From: Exiguobacterium sp. J17977
GTDB taxonomy: Bacteria > Bacillota > Bacilli > Exiguobacteriales > Exiguobacteriaceae
Reading direction: 5' to 3'
NCBI RefSeq assembly: GCF_018616375.1
Contig: NZ_JAEQBB010000008.1
Coordinates: 55,644-119,643 of the forward strand
DNA length: 64,000 nucleotides
In this document: positions 1-8,175 of the stretch, in pieces
How positions within the stretch are numbered: the stretch's first letter is position 1
Layout: each line of letters starts with the position of its first letter
Position numbers and translations under genes: made by a program
The notes under the pieces: generated by a model
Seen by the model: only the letters and a program-made list of their open reading frames with translations
The model's database searches: none
Told to the model about the DNA's origin: nothing

Positions 1-136
1 TTGGTTCCCGTTCGAGCACGTCTAGCGCCGCTTCTCCGTCGACCGCCAAGTGGACGCGGTAACCCGACGTCGTCAAATATTCATCTAATAGACTCCCGAG
101 CGCCGGGTCGTCTTCGACCAGTAGGATGGTGACCAT
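1..136 (-). CDS. Response regulator, receiver domain (partial, runs off left edge)
   Basis: Only the first 45 codons are present. They read as the start of a CheY-like receiver domain: a hydrophobic first strand (VTILLVEDD) ending in the acidic pair that binds Mg2+, then a helix and the strand GYRVHLAVDGEAAL. The phospho-acceptor Asp and the DNA-binding domain lie outside the window. The start has an AGGGG ribosome site six bases upstream. It lies 18 bp after the permease gene on the same strand, so it is probably the fourth gene of the efflux operon, with a sensor kinase likely next. An OmpR/PhoB-type output is inferred only from the context. Confidence 0.85.
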   Translation of the reverse strand, partial: MVTILLVEDDPALGSLLDEYLTTSGYRVHLAVDGEAALDVLEREP

Positions 137-154
137 CGTGAACCCCTGCTTTCC

Positions 155-1306
155 TTATGCGTTTCGTAACGCTTCAATCGGTTGTAAATTCGACGCCTTT
201 CGGGCTGGAATATAACCGAAGACGACGCCGATGAGAATCGAGAATCCGAGCGCGAGCCCGATCGTCGAACTTGCGAGTGTGAACGGCACACCCATGACGA
301 GCGTCAACCCGAACGCGAGCAGTCCGCCCACGACCACACCGACGAATCCGCCGAGCAGCGATAATAGCACCGACTCGAACAAGAATTGTTGGCGAATCTT
401 GCCGGGTGTCGCCCCTAACGCTTTTCGTAAGCCGATTTCGCTCGTCCGCTCCGTCACGGAGACGAGCATCATGTTCATGATGCCAATCCCACCGACGAGG
501 AGTGAAATGGAGGCGATCCCGACGAGTAACATACTGAGCAAGGCGTTGATTTGATCGATCGAGGCAAGCGCGTCCTCAAAGCTCGTGACGGTAAACGTGT
601 CGCGGCCGTTGAAGGCGGTCGTCAGCTGTTGCGTCACCGCTTCGTTCACCGTCTCCGACTGTCCGGTATCGGTGTAAATATCGAATGACGCAATCGTGTT
701 TTGGTGAAACTGTTGGAGTGCGGTCGTCACCGGAATGATGACCGCATCATCGGTCGACATCGAAAATTCAGATGACGGGGCGAGTGTCCCGACGACCGTA
801 TAGCGAATGCCACCTATGACAATCGTCTCTCCGAGCGGCGAGGTCGTCGGGAACGATTCTTTGGCGAGCGTGTCTCCAAGCAAGGCAACATGCGTCTGTT
901 GCGAGACGTCGACCGGTGTGAGGCCACGACCGGTCGCGACGGTGGAATCATCGAAATAGGAATTGCTCTTGCCGATTACTGACTGCGTCGACGTCTGGCC
1001 CGTCACATAAACGTCCGTCTGTTGGGTCGTCGTTGGTGAAACCGAGCTTACACCGTCGATGGCTTCGAGCCGGTCGAGTTCAGCGACGCTGACGCCGTTC
1101 TTGCTCACGTCTTCGATTTGAACGGTCATCCGATCCGCCCCGAACGTCGCCACTTCTTCATTGATGGAATCGGTCACCCCGGAGATGATCGTCATCAAGG
1201 CGATGATGGATGCCGTCCCGATGACGATTCCGAGAATCGTCAAGAAGGAACGCATCTTATGACTGATGACCGTCAACCAGGCCATGCGTATATTTTCTCG
1301 AATCAT
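155..1306 (-). CDS. MacB-type ABC transporter permease (FtsX domain)
   Basis: 383 aa. One N-terminal membrane helix (about 18-45), a long extracytoplasmic MacB-PCD-like domain (about 50-250, rich in Thr/Ser/Asp), then three C-terminal helices forming the FtsX domain with the typical GGIGIMNMMLVSVTERTSEI segment and ALGATPG motif. This is the membrane subunit of a mechanotransmission-type ABC system, which moves peptides, antibiotics or lipoproteins rather than small nutrients. Its start overlaps the ATPase gene by 4 bp, so the two are translationally coupled. Family assignment is firm; the substrate is unknown. Confidence 0.92.
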   Translation of the reverse strand: MIRENIRMAWLTVISHKMRSFLTILGIVIGTASIIALMTIISGVTDSINEEVATFGADRMTVQIEDVSKNGVSVAELDRLEAIDGVSSVSPTTTQQTDVYVTGQTSTQSVIGKSNSYFDDSTVATGRGLTPVDVSQQTHVALLGDTLAKESFPTTSPLGETIVIGGIRYTVVGTLAPSSEFSMSTDDAVIIPVTTALQQFHQNTIASFDIYTDTGQSETVNEAVTQQLTTAFNGRDTFTVTSFEDALASIDQINALLSMLLVGIASISLLVGGIGIMNMMLVSVTERTSEIGLRKALGATPGKIRQQFLFESVLLSLLGGFVGVVVGGLLAFGLTLVMGVPFTLASSTIGLALGFSILIGVVFGYIPARKASNLQPIEALRNA

Positions 1307-1986
1307 CGTACCCGTTCCTCCTTTTCAATCTTCCCGTCCCGCACATGGACGATGCGTGTCGCTTCTCTCGCGATATCGATGTCGTGCGTGATCATAATAA
1401 TCGTCTTCCCTTCGGCGTGCAGGTCATGGAACAATTTCATGATTTGGCGCCCGTTCGCTTGATCGAGCGCACCGGTCGGTTCATCAGCCAACAGTAATGA
1501 CGGATTCGTCACCAACGCCCGCGCGATGGCGACCCGTTGTTGTTGCCCGCCGGACAATTGGTTCGGGAAGGCGCCTAACTTGTCACCGAGTCCGACGCGC
1601 GTGAGCATTTGCTTCGTCCGCGCTTGGCGGTCTGCTTTCGAGCTCCGTTGGTAAATGAGCGGCAACTCGACGTTCTCGTACGCCGATAGGCGCGGCAACA
1701 GATTGAACTGTTGAAAGATGAACCCGATTTGTTTGTTTCGAAACAACGACAGCTCGTTCTCAGACAATCCTGTCACGTCCTTATCGCCGAATCGGTACCG
1801 CCCACTCGTATATCCATCCAGGCAACCGAGAATGTTTATGAGCGTCGACTTGCCGGACCCCGACGGCCCAAGGATGGCGACGAACTCCCCTTCTTGAATC
1901 TCGAGGTCAATCCCACGTAAGACGGTCTGTTCATTGTCACCCGACCCGTATGTTTTCGTGAGCCTCTCTACTTCGATTAAAGTCAT
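1303..1986 (-). CDS. ABC transporter ATP-binding protein, MacB/LolD type
   Basis: 227 aa. Complete nucleotide-binding domain: Walker [10 protein letters not shown] at about 40-48, Q-loop in [15 protein letters not shown], signature [15 protein letters not shown], Walker [13 protein letters not shown], and H-loop in IIMITHD. The FNLLPRL segment and the length are typical of the MacB/LolD/YknY group that partners FtsX-like permeases. It overlaps the adaptor gene upstream and the permease gene downstream by 4 bp each. It should power the adjacent permease. Confidence 0.95.
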   Translation of the reverse strand: MTLIEVERLTKTYGSGDNEQTVLRGIDLEIQEGEFVAILGPSGSGKSTLINILGCLDGYTSGRYRFGDKDVTGLSENELSLFRNKQIGFIFQQFNLLPRLSAYENVELPLIYQRSSKADRQARTKQMLTRVGLGDKLGAFPNQLSGGQQQRVAIARALVTNPSLLLADEPTGALDQANGRQIMKLFHDLHAEGKTIIMITHDIDIAREATRIVHVRDGKIEKEERVR

Positions 1987-2621
1987 TGGGCACCTCCGAT
2001 TCGTGGAGGCATCAAGCCGCCGCTCGCCGCTTCATCGAGCAACAAGACGCGGTCTGCGTCCAAACCATCTTTGATTTCGACACGGCTCCCGTCCGTGATG
2101 CCAAGTTCGACTTGTCGTTTGACCGGACCGTCGTCTCCTTCGACGTAGACATAGGCATCTTCCTCTTCGAACGTGATGCTGTCGAGCGAGAGCGTATCCA
2201 CTTCCTCGGCGCGGGCAGCGACGACGGAGCCTTCGAGCGTCATCCCGTTCCGCATGCCGTCCATCTCAGGCAGGTCGACGTCCATCGCATACCGTGCCGA
2301 TGCGCCCGGTGTCGTCATCGGTTCTGCCTCATCCGCAAGCGATTCGATGGTCGCATCCACCTCAAGGTCAAGGGCGCTCACATAAATCGTCAGCGGATCT
2401 CCTTCCTCGACTTTGCCGACATCTCGCTCATCGACGAACAACGTCCCTGTGCTTTCTTCGACGCTCGTCACTTGGCCCGCGAACGTGTACACATTCTCAA
2501 TCGTCTCGACCGATACGGCTTCCGTCTTATAGTCGACCGACTGTGGCATCAACGCGACGCCTGCCCCTAACGTAATCGCTAATACCCCGATGCCGAGGCC
2601 CCATTTCCATTTCTGTTTCAT
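1983..2621 (-). CDS. Short membrane-fusion/adaptor-like subunit of the MacB-type system
   Basis: 212 aa. One N-terminal membrane anchor (about 7-27), then a beta-rich extracellular part: a short strand YTFAGQV, a barrel-like region (GDPLTIYVSALDLEVDATI) and a membrane-proximal-like C-terminus (VDTLSLDSITFEEEDAYVYV). It matches the tail of YknX/MacA-type adaptors, but those are usually 370-400 aa; here the alpha-helical hairpin and the lipoyl halves are absent and no coiled coil is visible. First gene of the operon, with an AAAGGAGG ribosome site. Adaptor function is inferred from position and partial similarity; the shortening looks native, as no frameshift is visible. Confidence 0.75.
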   Translation of the reverse strand: MKQKWKWGLGIGVLAITLGAGVALMPQSVDYKTEAVSVETIENVYTFAGQVTSVEESTGTLFVDERDVGKVEEGDPLTIYVSALDLEVDATIESLADEAEPMTTPGASARYAMDVDLPEMDGMRNGMTLEGSVVAARAEEVDTLSLDSITFEEEDAYVYVEGDDGPVKRQVELGITDGSRVEIKDGLDADRVLLLDEAASGGLMPPRIGGAQ

Positions 2622-2666
2622 CTGTGTATTCCTCCTTTTGGTGATGCCTTAAGGATAATCAGAAGA

Positions 2667-2684
2667 TGTAAACAAAGTATAAAC
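2667..2684 (-). promoter_or_regulatory. 11-bp-spaced direct repeat upstream of the efflux operon
   Basis: Two near-identical heptamers, TGTAAAC (2667-2673) and TATAAAC (2678-2684) as read on the + strand, start 11 bp apart, 46-63 bp before the adaptor start. This spacing is typical of OmpR/PhoB-family response regulator sites, and the operon itself ends in a response regulator gene, so autoregulation is plausible. Inference only. Confidence 0.4.
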
Positions 2685-2866
2685 ACGTCAGATGACGTCC
2701 TTTTGATCTAGGAATTTCGCGGTGCATTTATACATTCGAGCGCGATATGCGTGTTCATTCATCACAAAGCAGGGAATAAGAGACGTGATGGCAAACTGTT
2801 AGAGTAGACATCACGCGTTTCTACTTAACAATAAAAAATACATGGTGGAAGAAGGGCGAAACACAT

Positions 2867-4369
2867 ATGCAAAACGTGAACAAATCGGTGATTGTGATTG
2901 GCGGCGGGCTCGGCGGGATTTCCGCGGCCATCTCGCTCGCACAAAAAGGATACGACGTCTCCTTATACGAAAAGAACGACCATATCGGCGGTAAAGTGAA
3001 CCGGCTCGAACAGGACGGCTTCGGCTTTGACCTCGGCCCGTCGATTTTAACGATGCCACAGATTTTTGAGAAGCTGTTCGCAGGCAGCGGCAAGCGGATG
3101 GAGGACTACGTGCCGATCAAACGGCTCGATCTCGAGTGGCGCTCGTTCTTCCCGGACGGCACCGTGCTCGATCTCTACCATGATTTGGACGTGATGGAGC
3201 GCGCCAACCCGACGTTGTCCCGAAAAGACATGTACGAGTATCGCGAGCTGTTGAAATATGCCGAGAGGATTTACAACACGACGGAGAAGGCGTACTTGAA
3301 AGAAGGGTTCGAATCGCCGCGCGAAGCGGTCGCGAAGAACGGTCTGTTCTCGACGTTGTTCGGCTTCGATTTGACGTCGACGATGTACGACGGCATCGCC
3401 AAACGGATCAGCAACCCGCATTTACGGACGATGCTGTCGTATTACGTGAAGTATGTTGGGTCGTCCCCGTACAGCGCGCCGGCCGTTCTGAACATGATGA
3501 TTTACATGCAGCACGCCCAAGGCTGCTGGTACGTCGAAGGCGGGACACATAAACTGGCGGAAGGGCTGACGAAACTCGCGGAAGAGATTGGCGTCCAGCT
3601 CCATACCGGTCAAGGCGTCGTCCAGGCGCACACGCTGAACGGCCAACTGACGGCCATCGAGCTCGAGGATGGACGGCTCCGCTCGGCTGACTATTTCGTC
3701 TCCAATATGGAAGTCATCCCGTTCTATCAGAAGATGGTCGAGGCGGACGAACCGTTCGTCGATAAGCTCGTCGAGAAATATGAGCCGGCCAGTTCCGGCT
3801 TCGTGCTCCATCTCGGTGTGAACAAAGCGTATCCGGCGCTCGGTCACCACAACTTCTTCTTCTCGGAGAACTTGCATGAACAGATGGACAAGATCTTTGA
3901 GCAGCACGAACTGCCGGACGACCCGACGATTTACTTGGTGAACGTCAATAAGACCGACCCGACACAGGCACCGCCCGGGCACGAGAACATTAAAATCTTG
4001 CCGCACATCCCGTACATCCAAGACAACCCGTTCACACCAGAGGACTACGCCGCATTCGAAGAGCGCGTCCTCGATAAGCTCGAGCGCATGGGCTTGGACG
4101 GGTTGCGCGAACATACGGTGACACGCGACGTCTGGACGCCGCATGACATCGAGCGCACGTACGGCTCGGACCGGGGCGCGATTTACGGGACCGTCGCCGA
4201 TAAAAAACGGAACGGCGGCTTTAAGCACAAGAAGCAGAGCGAGCTGTACGACAACCTCTATTTCGTCGGCGGTACGGTCAATCCCGGCGGCGGCATGCCG
4301 ATGGTGACATTGAGCGGCCAACAAGTGAGCGACAAGATTGCGAAGCGCGACGGAGTCACGAATCGATGA
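2867..4369 (+). CDS. crtP: 4,4'-diaponeurosporene oxygenase-type carotenoid enzyme CrtP
   Basis: 500 aa. FAD-dependent amine-oxidase-fold carotenoid enzyme. Dinucleotide-binding motif VIGGGLGGISAAISLA at about 10-25, followed by the conserved DHIGGKVNR segment, and a C-terminal FAD motif GGTVNPGGGMPMVTLSGQQ. From memory it tracks S. aureus CrtP (formerly CrtNb) along its length, including RSFFPDGT, DPTIYLVNVNKTD and RGAIYG. CrtP oxidises the terminal methyl of C30 carotenoids to aldehyde or acid, giving the yellow-orange pigment of these bacteria. It stands alone here; crtM/crtN are not in the window. A CrtN-like desaturase role is the alternative. Confidence 0.88.
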   Translation: MQNVNKSVIVIGGGLGGISAAISLAQKGYDVSLYEKNDHIGGKVNRLEQDGFGFDLGPSILTMPQIFEKLFAGSGKRMEDYVPIKRLDLEWRSFFPDGTVLDLYHDLDVMERANPTLSRKDMYEYRELLKYAERIYNTTEKAYLKEGFESPREAVAKNGLFSTLFGFDLTSTMYDGIAKRISNPHLRTMLSYYVKYVGSSPYSAPAVLNMMIYMQHAQGCWYVEGGTHKLAEGLTKLAEEIGVQLHTGQGVVQAHTLNGQLTAIELEDGRLRSADYFVSNMEVIPFYQKMVEADEPFVDKLVEKYEPASSGFVLHLGVNKAYPALGHHNFFFSENLHEQMDKIFEQHELPDDPTIYLVNVNKTDPTQAPPGHENIKILPHIPYIQDNPFTPEDYAAFEERVLDKLERMGLDGLREHTVTRDVWTPHDIERTYGSDRGAIYGTVADKKRNGGFKHKKQSELYDNLYFVGGTVNPGGGMPMVTLSGQQVSDKIAKRDGVTNR

Positions 4370-4455
4370 CCGACTCGTTTTGGGAACGACATCGTTTCAA
4401 ATTCTATACGATTGGCATGGTCATCTGTGGAATCTTGGTGGGCATGTTTTCATGA
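4366..4455 (+). CDS. 29-aa membrane microprotein coupled to crtP
   Basis: The start ATG overlaps the crtP stop (ATGA), a classic translational-coupling arrangement. The product has a charged N-terminus (MTDSFWERHRFKFYT) followed by one hydrophobic segment (IGMVICGILVGMF). A strong terminator begins one base after its stop, so the ORF is the last unit of the crtP transcript. No family is recognised. It could be a membrane anchor or partner for CrtP, or a chance ORF; overlap, hydrophobicity and placement favour a real gene. Confidence 0.5.
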   Translation: MTDSFWERHRFKFYTIGMVICGILVGMFS

Positions 4456-4491
4456 AAAGAAGCATCTGACGTCGTGTCAGATGCTTCTTTT
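4456..4491. terminator. Bidirectional terminator
   Basis: A 15-bp perfect stem (4456-4470 with 4476-4490), five-base loop, A-run before and T-run after. It ends the crtP transcript and, on the other strand, the leftward array transcript. Confidence 0.9.
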
Positions 4492-4597
4492 AGTTGCGTA
4501 TTCTCGATTTTCCTACAATCAGCTTCAATACAACCAGGATTCCGCCTAACACGACAGCATAGGTCCCAAGCGACCAGAGCATGTCAAACACTCGCAT
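4490..4597 (-). CDS. 35-aa single-helix membrane protein
   Basis: MRVFDMLWSLGTYAVV opens a protein with one hydrophobic helix (about 7-28) and a basic tail (GKSRIRN). An AAGGTGG ribosome site lies close upstream; the stop falls at the edge of the terminator. It follows the lipoprotein gene by 25 bp on the same strand, so it is probably the last gene of that leftward transcript. No family recognised. A second ATG four codons in could be the true start. Confidence 0.45.
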   Translation of the reverse strand: MRVFDMLWSLGTYAVVLGGILVVLKLIVGKSRIRN

Positions 4598-4622
4598 ATC
4601 CACCTTAATCTACTCACTCCAT

Positions 4623-5015
4623 TTAAAAGTTATTTAGACTCAAGATCTCGTTCACTTCTTCGGTGTACATCGAATCGACTTCAAATACATCGGTTCCTTC
4701 CAATCCACGAGTGAAGAGCATCTTGTTATCATCTAGTACCCAGACGTTCACCGTCGCTTCCATCGTCGACTCGGACCGGTTGTTCACCGTGATGACGTAG
4801 TCGGGCAAACCTTTGACTGTTGATTCAGACAAAGGACTCGTCTCAATCAACTCAAGAAACCGTCCAATTTCTGCTTCGTCCGTGAGCGTATCGCCAGAAT
4901 AGACGATGGTGCTTTCATCTGTATACGTCCCGACGACGAGTTCACGACCATTCGCATGACACGCATTCAAAAACAACAACCCGACAATTAGAAAGAAGAT
5001 TAGTCTTCGTCTCAT
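4623..5015 (-). CDS. Small lipoprotein, unknown function
   Basis: 130 aa. Signal peptide of lipoprotein type: MRRR, a hydrophobic core, and lipobox LNAC with Cys at about position 19, so the mature protein should be anchored on the outer face of the membrane. The remainder is acidic and beta-rich (ELVVGTYTDESTIVYSG; EATVNVWVLDD). No known domain recognised. It follows two members of the membrane-protein array on the same strand with a gap of about 20 bp. Confidence 0.8.
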   Translation of the reverse strand: MRRRLIFFLIVGLLFLNACHANGRELVVGTYTDESTIVYSGDTLTDEAEIGRFLELIETSPLSESTVKGLPDYVITVNNRSESTMEATVNVWVLDDNKMLFTRGLEGTDVFEVDSMYTEEVNEILSLNNF

Positions 5016-5036
5016 TCATCTGCACGTCCCTCCGTT

Positions 5037-5522
5037 TTACTTGAAACGATTATTGGACGCGTCGCGATGAGCCGTCCGCAGTTCGTGATTCGTCACGTGC
5101 TCCGAATCAATCAACTCGATTTTCCGATTCACCCACACTGACAAGAAGATGAATGGGATGAACAAGGCAATCAGCATGATTGCAAAGACGACGAGAGACC
5201 CTTCAATCGCCCAAGCGATAGCGATGAAGACCCCAAGCAAGATGACGTTCGCGAGCACGATACCGAACTCGAGGCGCACGAACTTTTGATACCGTGCCTC
5301 GTCATTGAACGTAAGAAGTAAATTCATCCGATGCCATGCCCGATACAGGCTCGGCAATTGGGTCGCCATGATGATGACGGCGAACGTCGCGAGAGTGATC
5401 TCTTGCGTGAAGATGAAGTAAAAGGCGATTCCTAAAATCGCGAACGTGAGCAAGAGCGCCGTCCGGTTTACCTTCCGGTCGTTCTCGACCATTTGTTTCA
5501 GTCGTTCATTTTTATTAACCAT
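5037..5522 (-). CDS. Array paralogue 1: four-helix membrane protein
   Basis: 161 aa. Layout shared by nine proteins in this window: a polar N-terminal helix (KNERLKQMVENDRK), two membrane helices, a cytoplasmic linker with the block LLLTFNDEARYQKFVRLEFG (about 68-87), two more helices, and a polar tail opening with the block IDSEHVTNHEL. Closest by eye to its upstream neighbour at 5538. It matches no family I recognise. Tandem duplication of an unknown membrane protein is clear from the sequence; the function is not. Confidence 0.85.
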   Translation of the reverse strand: MVNKNERLKQMVENDRKVNRTALLLTFAILGIAFYFIFTQEITLATFAVIIMATQLPSLYRAWHRMNLLLTFNDEARYQKFVRLEFGIVLANVILLGVFIAIAWAIEGSLVVFAIMLIALFIPFIFLSVWVNRKIELIDSEHVTNHELRTAHRDASNNRFK

Positions 5523-5537
5523 AGTTAGGTACTCCCA

Positions 5538-6017
5538 TCATGATGACTTTCGTTTTTCGCGCTCGAGTTGCGCCTTACCAAGCTCCGTCGCGGTAACGTG
5601 CTCCGGGTCAATCGTTTTCAACTCACGGTCCATGCGAATCCCAAGCGCTAGGAACGTGATCAGACCCACGATAACGACGATGACGAGCGTGAGTAGCGTG
5701 ATCCATCCGAGCATCGAACTCGCAATCAACAGCAAGAGAAACACGATGTTCCCGACGGCCAAGCCGAACTCGGACCGTACTTTCTGTTGGTAGCGAGTAT
5801 CGTCGTTGAAGGTGAGCAACAACTTCATCCGATGCCATCCTTTATACAGCACGGGTAGCTGTCCGGCCAAGATGATCGGCAACAGCAAGAGGACGTCTGT
5901 CACCCAAAAATAGATGATGAACAGTGCGATGATTCCTATCGTCGGGTACAACATTTGTTTTTGTCGCTTTCGATCGTTCTCCATCATGCGTTCAAGTCTT
6001 ACGTCATGATCAACCAT
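5538..6017 (-). CDS. Array paralogue 2: four-helix membrane protein
   Basis: 159 aa. N-terminus DVRLERMMENDRKRQ, helix pair, linker with WHRMKLLLTFNDDTRYQQKV, second helix pair, tail IDPEHVTATELGKAQ. The linker and tail blocks are nearly the same as in the 5037 gene 15 bp downstream, so this pair looks like a recent duplication. Good AGGGGG ribosome site. Function unknown. Confidence 0.85.
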   Translation of the reverse strand: MVDHDVRLERMMENDRKRQKQMLYPTIGIIALFIIYFWVTDVLLLLPIILAGQLPVLYKGWHRMKLLLTFNDDTRYQQKVRSEFGLAVGNIVFLLLLIASSMLGWITLLTLVIVVIVGLITFLALGIRMDRELKTIDPEHVTATELGKAQLEREKRKSS

Positions 6018-6075
6018 CCAATCCCCCTAATCAAATCTCGTTACCTTCTTTTACGAAAGGAAACGGCAAATCGTT

Positions 6076-6894
6076 TCACTCAACTCGAATATCGTTATCG
6101 AGAATGTACATCGTCTCTTCGTAGCGTTGTTTACTATAGACATCGTCTTGCCTGTGGAGCGTCTCAAAAAATGCTTCGAACAGTTGTTGATCTAAGGGCT
6201 TCCGTCGAATAATGACTTCTTGAATGACGCTTGTCGCCGTCTCTCGCAACGTCTCGTCATCCATCCAGGTCAATAGCTCACGAACGAGCTCGTTCGCCTC
6301 AAGTGAATCCAATCCATTGAACCAAATAACCGCACCGTCCAGTTTTTCTTTCGGTTCTTCACTATAAAGCAGGCGTCGTGCATCGTCCAAGAGTGTTTTC
6401 CCTTGTTTCATTTCAGTGATTGGTTCTGGGAAAATTTCTGCAAACATTGCCATGTCGACCGTCGTGAGCGCTTCGCTAAATTGACTGAACGAATCGAACA
6501 AGACATCAATCTCTTCCGTATCCGTATCGATATAGGCGATCTTAGGCGTCGCGCCTTCACGGTAGTCGAATGCGAGGAAAAAGTGCCCGTCACCGGCGAA
6601 CGCAATCAATCGTTCATCCTCGACACCCCATTCCGTTAATAAAGTTTTCGATTCGATCAGCCCTTTGTGACGCCCTACCCCAGCAATTGAATCAACGAGG
6701 GCGATGTCAGCTTGTCCATTCCAGGTAATCGGTAAGTCGCGATTTTCGACATATCCCCCGTTTTGGATACGAAGCGACTCAAGATAATCGTCCGGCAGCT
6801 TCACCCCGAGGCGCCCTTCCACTTCAGTCAATACGTCGTCCGTTAATGCGGGCAACCGATTCGGGTCGTCCGGTATGTCATTCCAAATGATCAT
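6076..6894 (-). CDS. SMI1/KNR4-family protein
   Basis: 272 aa, no signal peptide. The first about 140 residues have the SMI1/KNR4 (SUKH) pattern: a helix with VEGRLGVKLPDDYLESLRIQNGG, a strand-rich core, GDGHFFLAFDYRE, and a terminal helix (DSFSQFSEALT). The last 110 residues are helical and acidic and not recognised. In bacteria SUKH proteins are often immunity proteins against secreted toxins, but no toxin gene is adjacent. It sits between two members of the four-helix array on the same strand, with gaps of 58 and 16 bp. Confidence 0.82.
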   Translation of the reverse strand: MIIWNDIPDDPNRLPALTDDVLTEVEGRLGVKLPDDYLESLRIQNGGYVENRDLPITWNGQADIALVDSIAGVGRHKGLIESKTLLTEWGVEDERLIAFAGDGHFFLAFDYREGATPKIAYIDTDTEEIDVLFDSFSQFSEALTTVDMAMFAEIFPEPITEMKQGKTLLDDARRLLYSEEPKEKLDGAVIWFNGLDSLEANELVRELLTWMDDETLRETATSVIQEVIIRRKPLDQQLFEAFFETLHRQDDVYSKQRYEETMYILDNDIRVE

Positions 6895-6910
6895 TGCTCC
6901 CCTGCTTTCT

Positions 6911-7411
6911 TTAATCGCTATATTTCTTATCCCAACTGCGCTTCAAGCGCTCGCGTTTTGTAAAGCTAATCAAGCTATCCGCGACATGCTCGTGATCGAT
7001 CCGAAGCAAGCGATAATCAAGCCATGTCTCAACCACTAACATACCTACAATCAACGTTGCCGACAGTCCGCTGAACACGGACAATGCAAAGAATCCGGAT
7101 ACGTGTCCAAACATCAGACCAAGCATACCCCATAACATCGCAATCGCGATGATGCCCTTCGCCTGAATCAATCGTTGGTAGGAGCGATGCTCATTGAATG
7201 TCAAAAGTGTACGTGTCTTCTGCCACGTGACAAAACTAAACGGGACAGCAGTCATGATCAAAAAGGAGAAGACTGCAAGTAGCTGCAACGACGCATTGGC
7301 GTAAATCCACCATCCCACTCCTACTCCAGCTGCGGCGGCCCATAACAAGTTAAATGCACCTTTTTTCGGGCGCTTCTGTAACTGCTCGATTCGTTCTTCT
7401 CGCGTCATCAT
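6911..7411 (-). CDS. Array paralogue 3: four-helix membrane protein
   Basis: 166 aa. Starts MMTREERIEQLQKRPKKG, then helix pair, linker with TRTLLTFNEHRSYQRLIQ, helix pair, tail IDHEHVADSLISFTKRERL. It diverges more than the 5037/5538 pair but keeps both signature blocks. Strong AAGGAGG site. Probably the first gene of the leftward transcript that continues through the SMI1-like gene to 4490. Confidence 0.85.
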   Translation of the reverse strand: MMTREERIEQLQKRPKKGAFNLLWAAAAGVGVGWWIYANASLQLLAVFSFLIMTAVPFSFVTWQKTRTLLTFNEHRSYQRLIQAKGIIAIAMLWGMLGLMFGHVSGFFALSVFSGLSATLIVGMLVVETWLDYRLLRIDHEHVADSLISFTKRERLKRSWDKKYSD

Positions 7412-7489
7412 AATTTGTTCCTCCTTGAAACCAATTCGGACCGTTTACCGTACATAGGAGTAGCATACCAATAATTAGGAGGTATTTCG

Positions 7490-7693
7490 ATGGATATTCT
7501 CATTTTAGTCGTCCTGCTCGGTATCGCCGGATTCATCGTAACCCGTTCTTATACCATCTATCCGTCATCGTTCGGCGACCGTTCACCCGTTCAACCACGC
7601 GCCTCGCTCACGACAACATGCCCGCATTGCCAAACCGTCGTCAAACGGCAGGAACACGGGCAGACATGTCATATTTGTCGTAAATCCTTTTAA
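7490..7693 (+). CDS. Small membrane-anchored zinc-ribbon protein
   Basis: 67 aa. One N-terminal hydrophobic segment (MDILILVVLLGIAGFIV) and a C-terminal four-cysteine ribbon: CPHC, 16 residues, CHIC. The cysteine pairs suggest Zn binding on the side opposite the helix N-terminus. RBS TAGGAGG seven bases upstream. Its end overlaps by 4 bp the end of the convergent transporter gene. Role unknown. Confidence 0.8.
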   Translation: MDILILVVLLGIAGFIVTRSYTIYPSSFGDRSPVQPRASLTTTCPHCQTVVKRQEHGQTCHICRKSF

Positions 7694-8163
7694 CCGACTT
7701 GTTTTACTTTCTGATGGGCCGTCTCTTTCTTCCCACTCAATTGGAACAACAACACCCCACCGACAATCAACACGATGCCAAGCGCTGTCTTCCACGTGAA
7801 CGGGATGGCTTCAAGCCCGAACCAGCCGAGCGTGTCCCACAGGAGCGCGAAGAGGATTTGTGACACCATGACAATCGAGATGGCGTGGCTCGGTCCAAGC
7901 TGTTGAACGCCTTGCGTCACACTCATGACGACGCCGACCCCGATGATGCCGCTGAACCAATACCACGTCTCCATCCCGGTGACCGCGAACAGACCCATTC
8001 CTTCACTGATCAGTCCGACGACTAGCGATGCCAGGAAACCAAGGGCGAGCACGAGCGTCGTCGTCGCCCACGCCCCGACCTGTTCTTTCACTTTGGCGTT
8101 GAACGTGTTCTGCACACAGACGAGCATGCCGCCCATGACCGCGAGCATCATTCCAAGTGCCAT
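7690..8163 (-). CDS. YdcZ/DUF606-family small multidrug/metabolite transporter (single repeat)
   Basis: 157 aa, five predicted membrane helices. The pattern QNTFNAKVKEQVG after helix 1 and the GVVMSVTQGVQQLGPSHAISIVMVSQ region are typical of DUF606 (YdcZ) proteins, a branch of the DMT superfamily. A single five-helix unit should pair with a partner. It is the last gene of a four-gene operon (gap 12 bp) holding two other DUF606 genes and a Crp-like regulator. Substrate unknown. Confidence 0.88.
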   Translation of the reverse strand: MALGMMLAVMGGMLVCVQNTFNAKVKEQVGAWATTTLVLALGFLASLVVGLISEGMGLFAVTGMETWYWFSGIIGVGVVMSVTQGVQQLGPSHAISIVMVSQILFALLWDTLGWFGLEAIPFTWKTALGIVLIVGGVLLFQLSGKKETAHQKVKQVG

Positions 8164-8175
8164 AACGTGTCCTCC

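Noticed and set aside
3422..4324. Long reverse ORF (300 codons) over crtP
   Set aside because: Lies fully antisense to an unmistakable crtP, no ribosome site, arginine/histidine-rich shadow composition.
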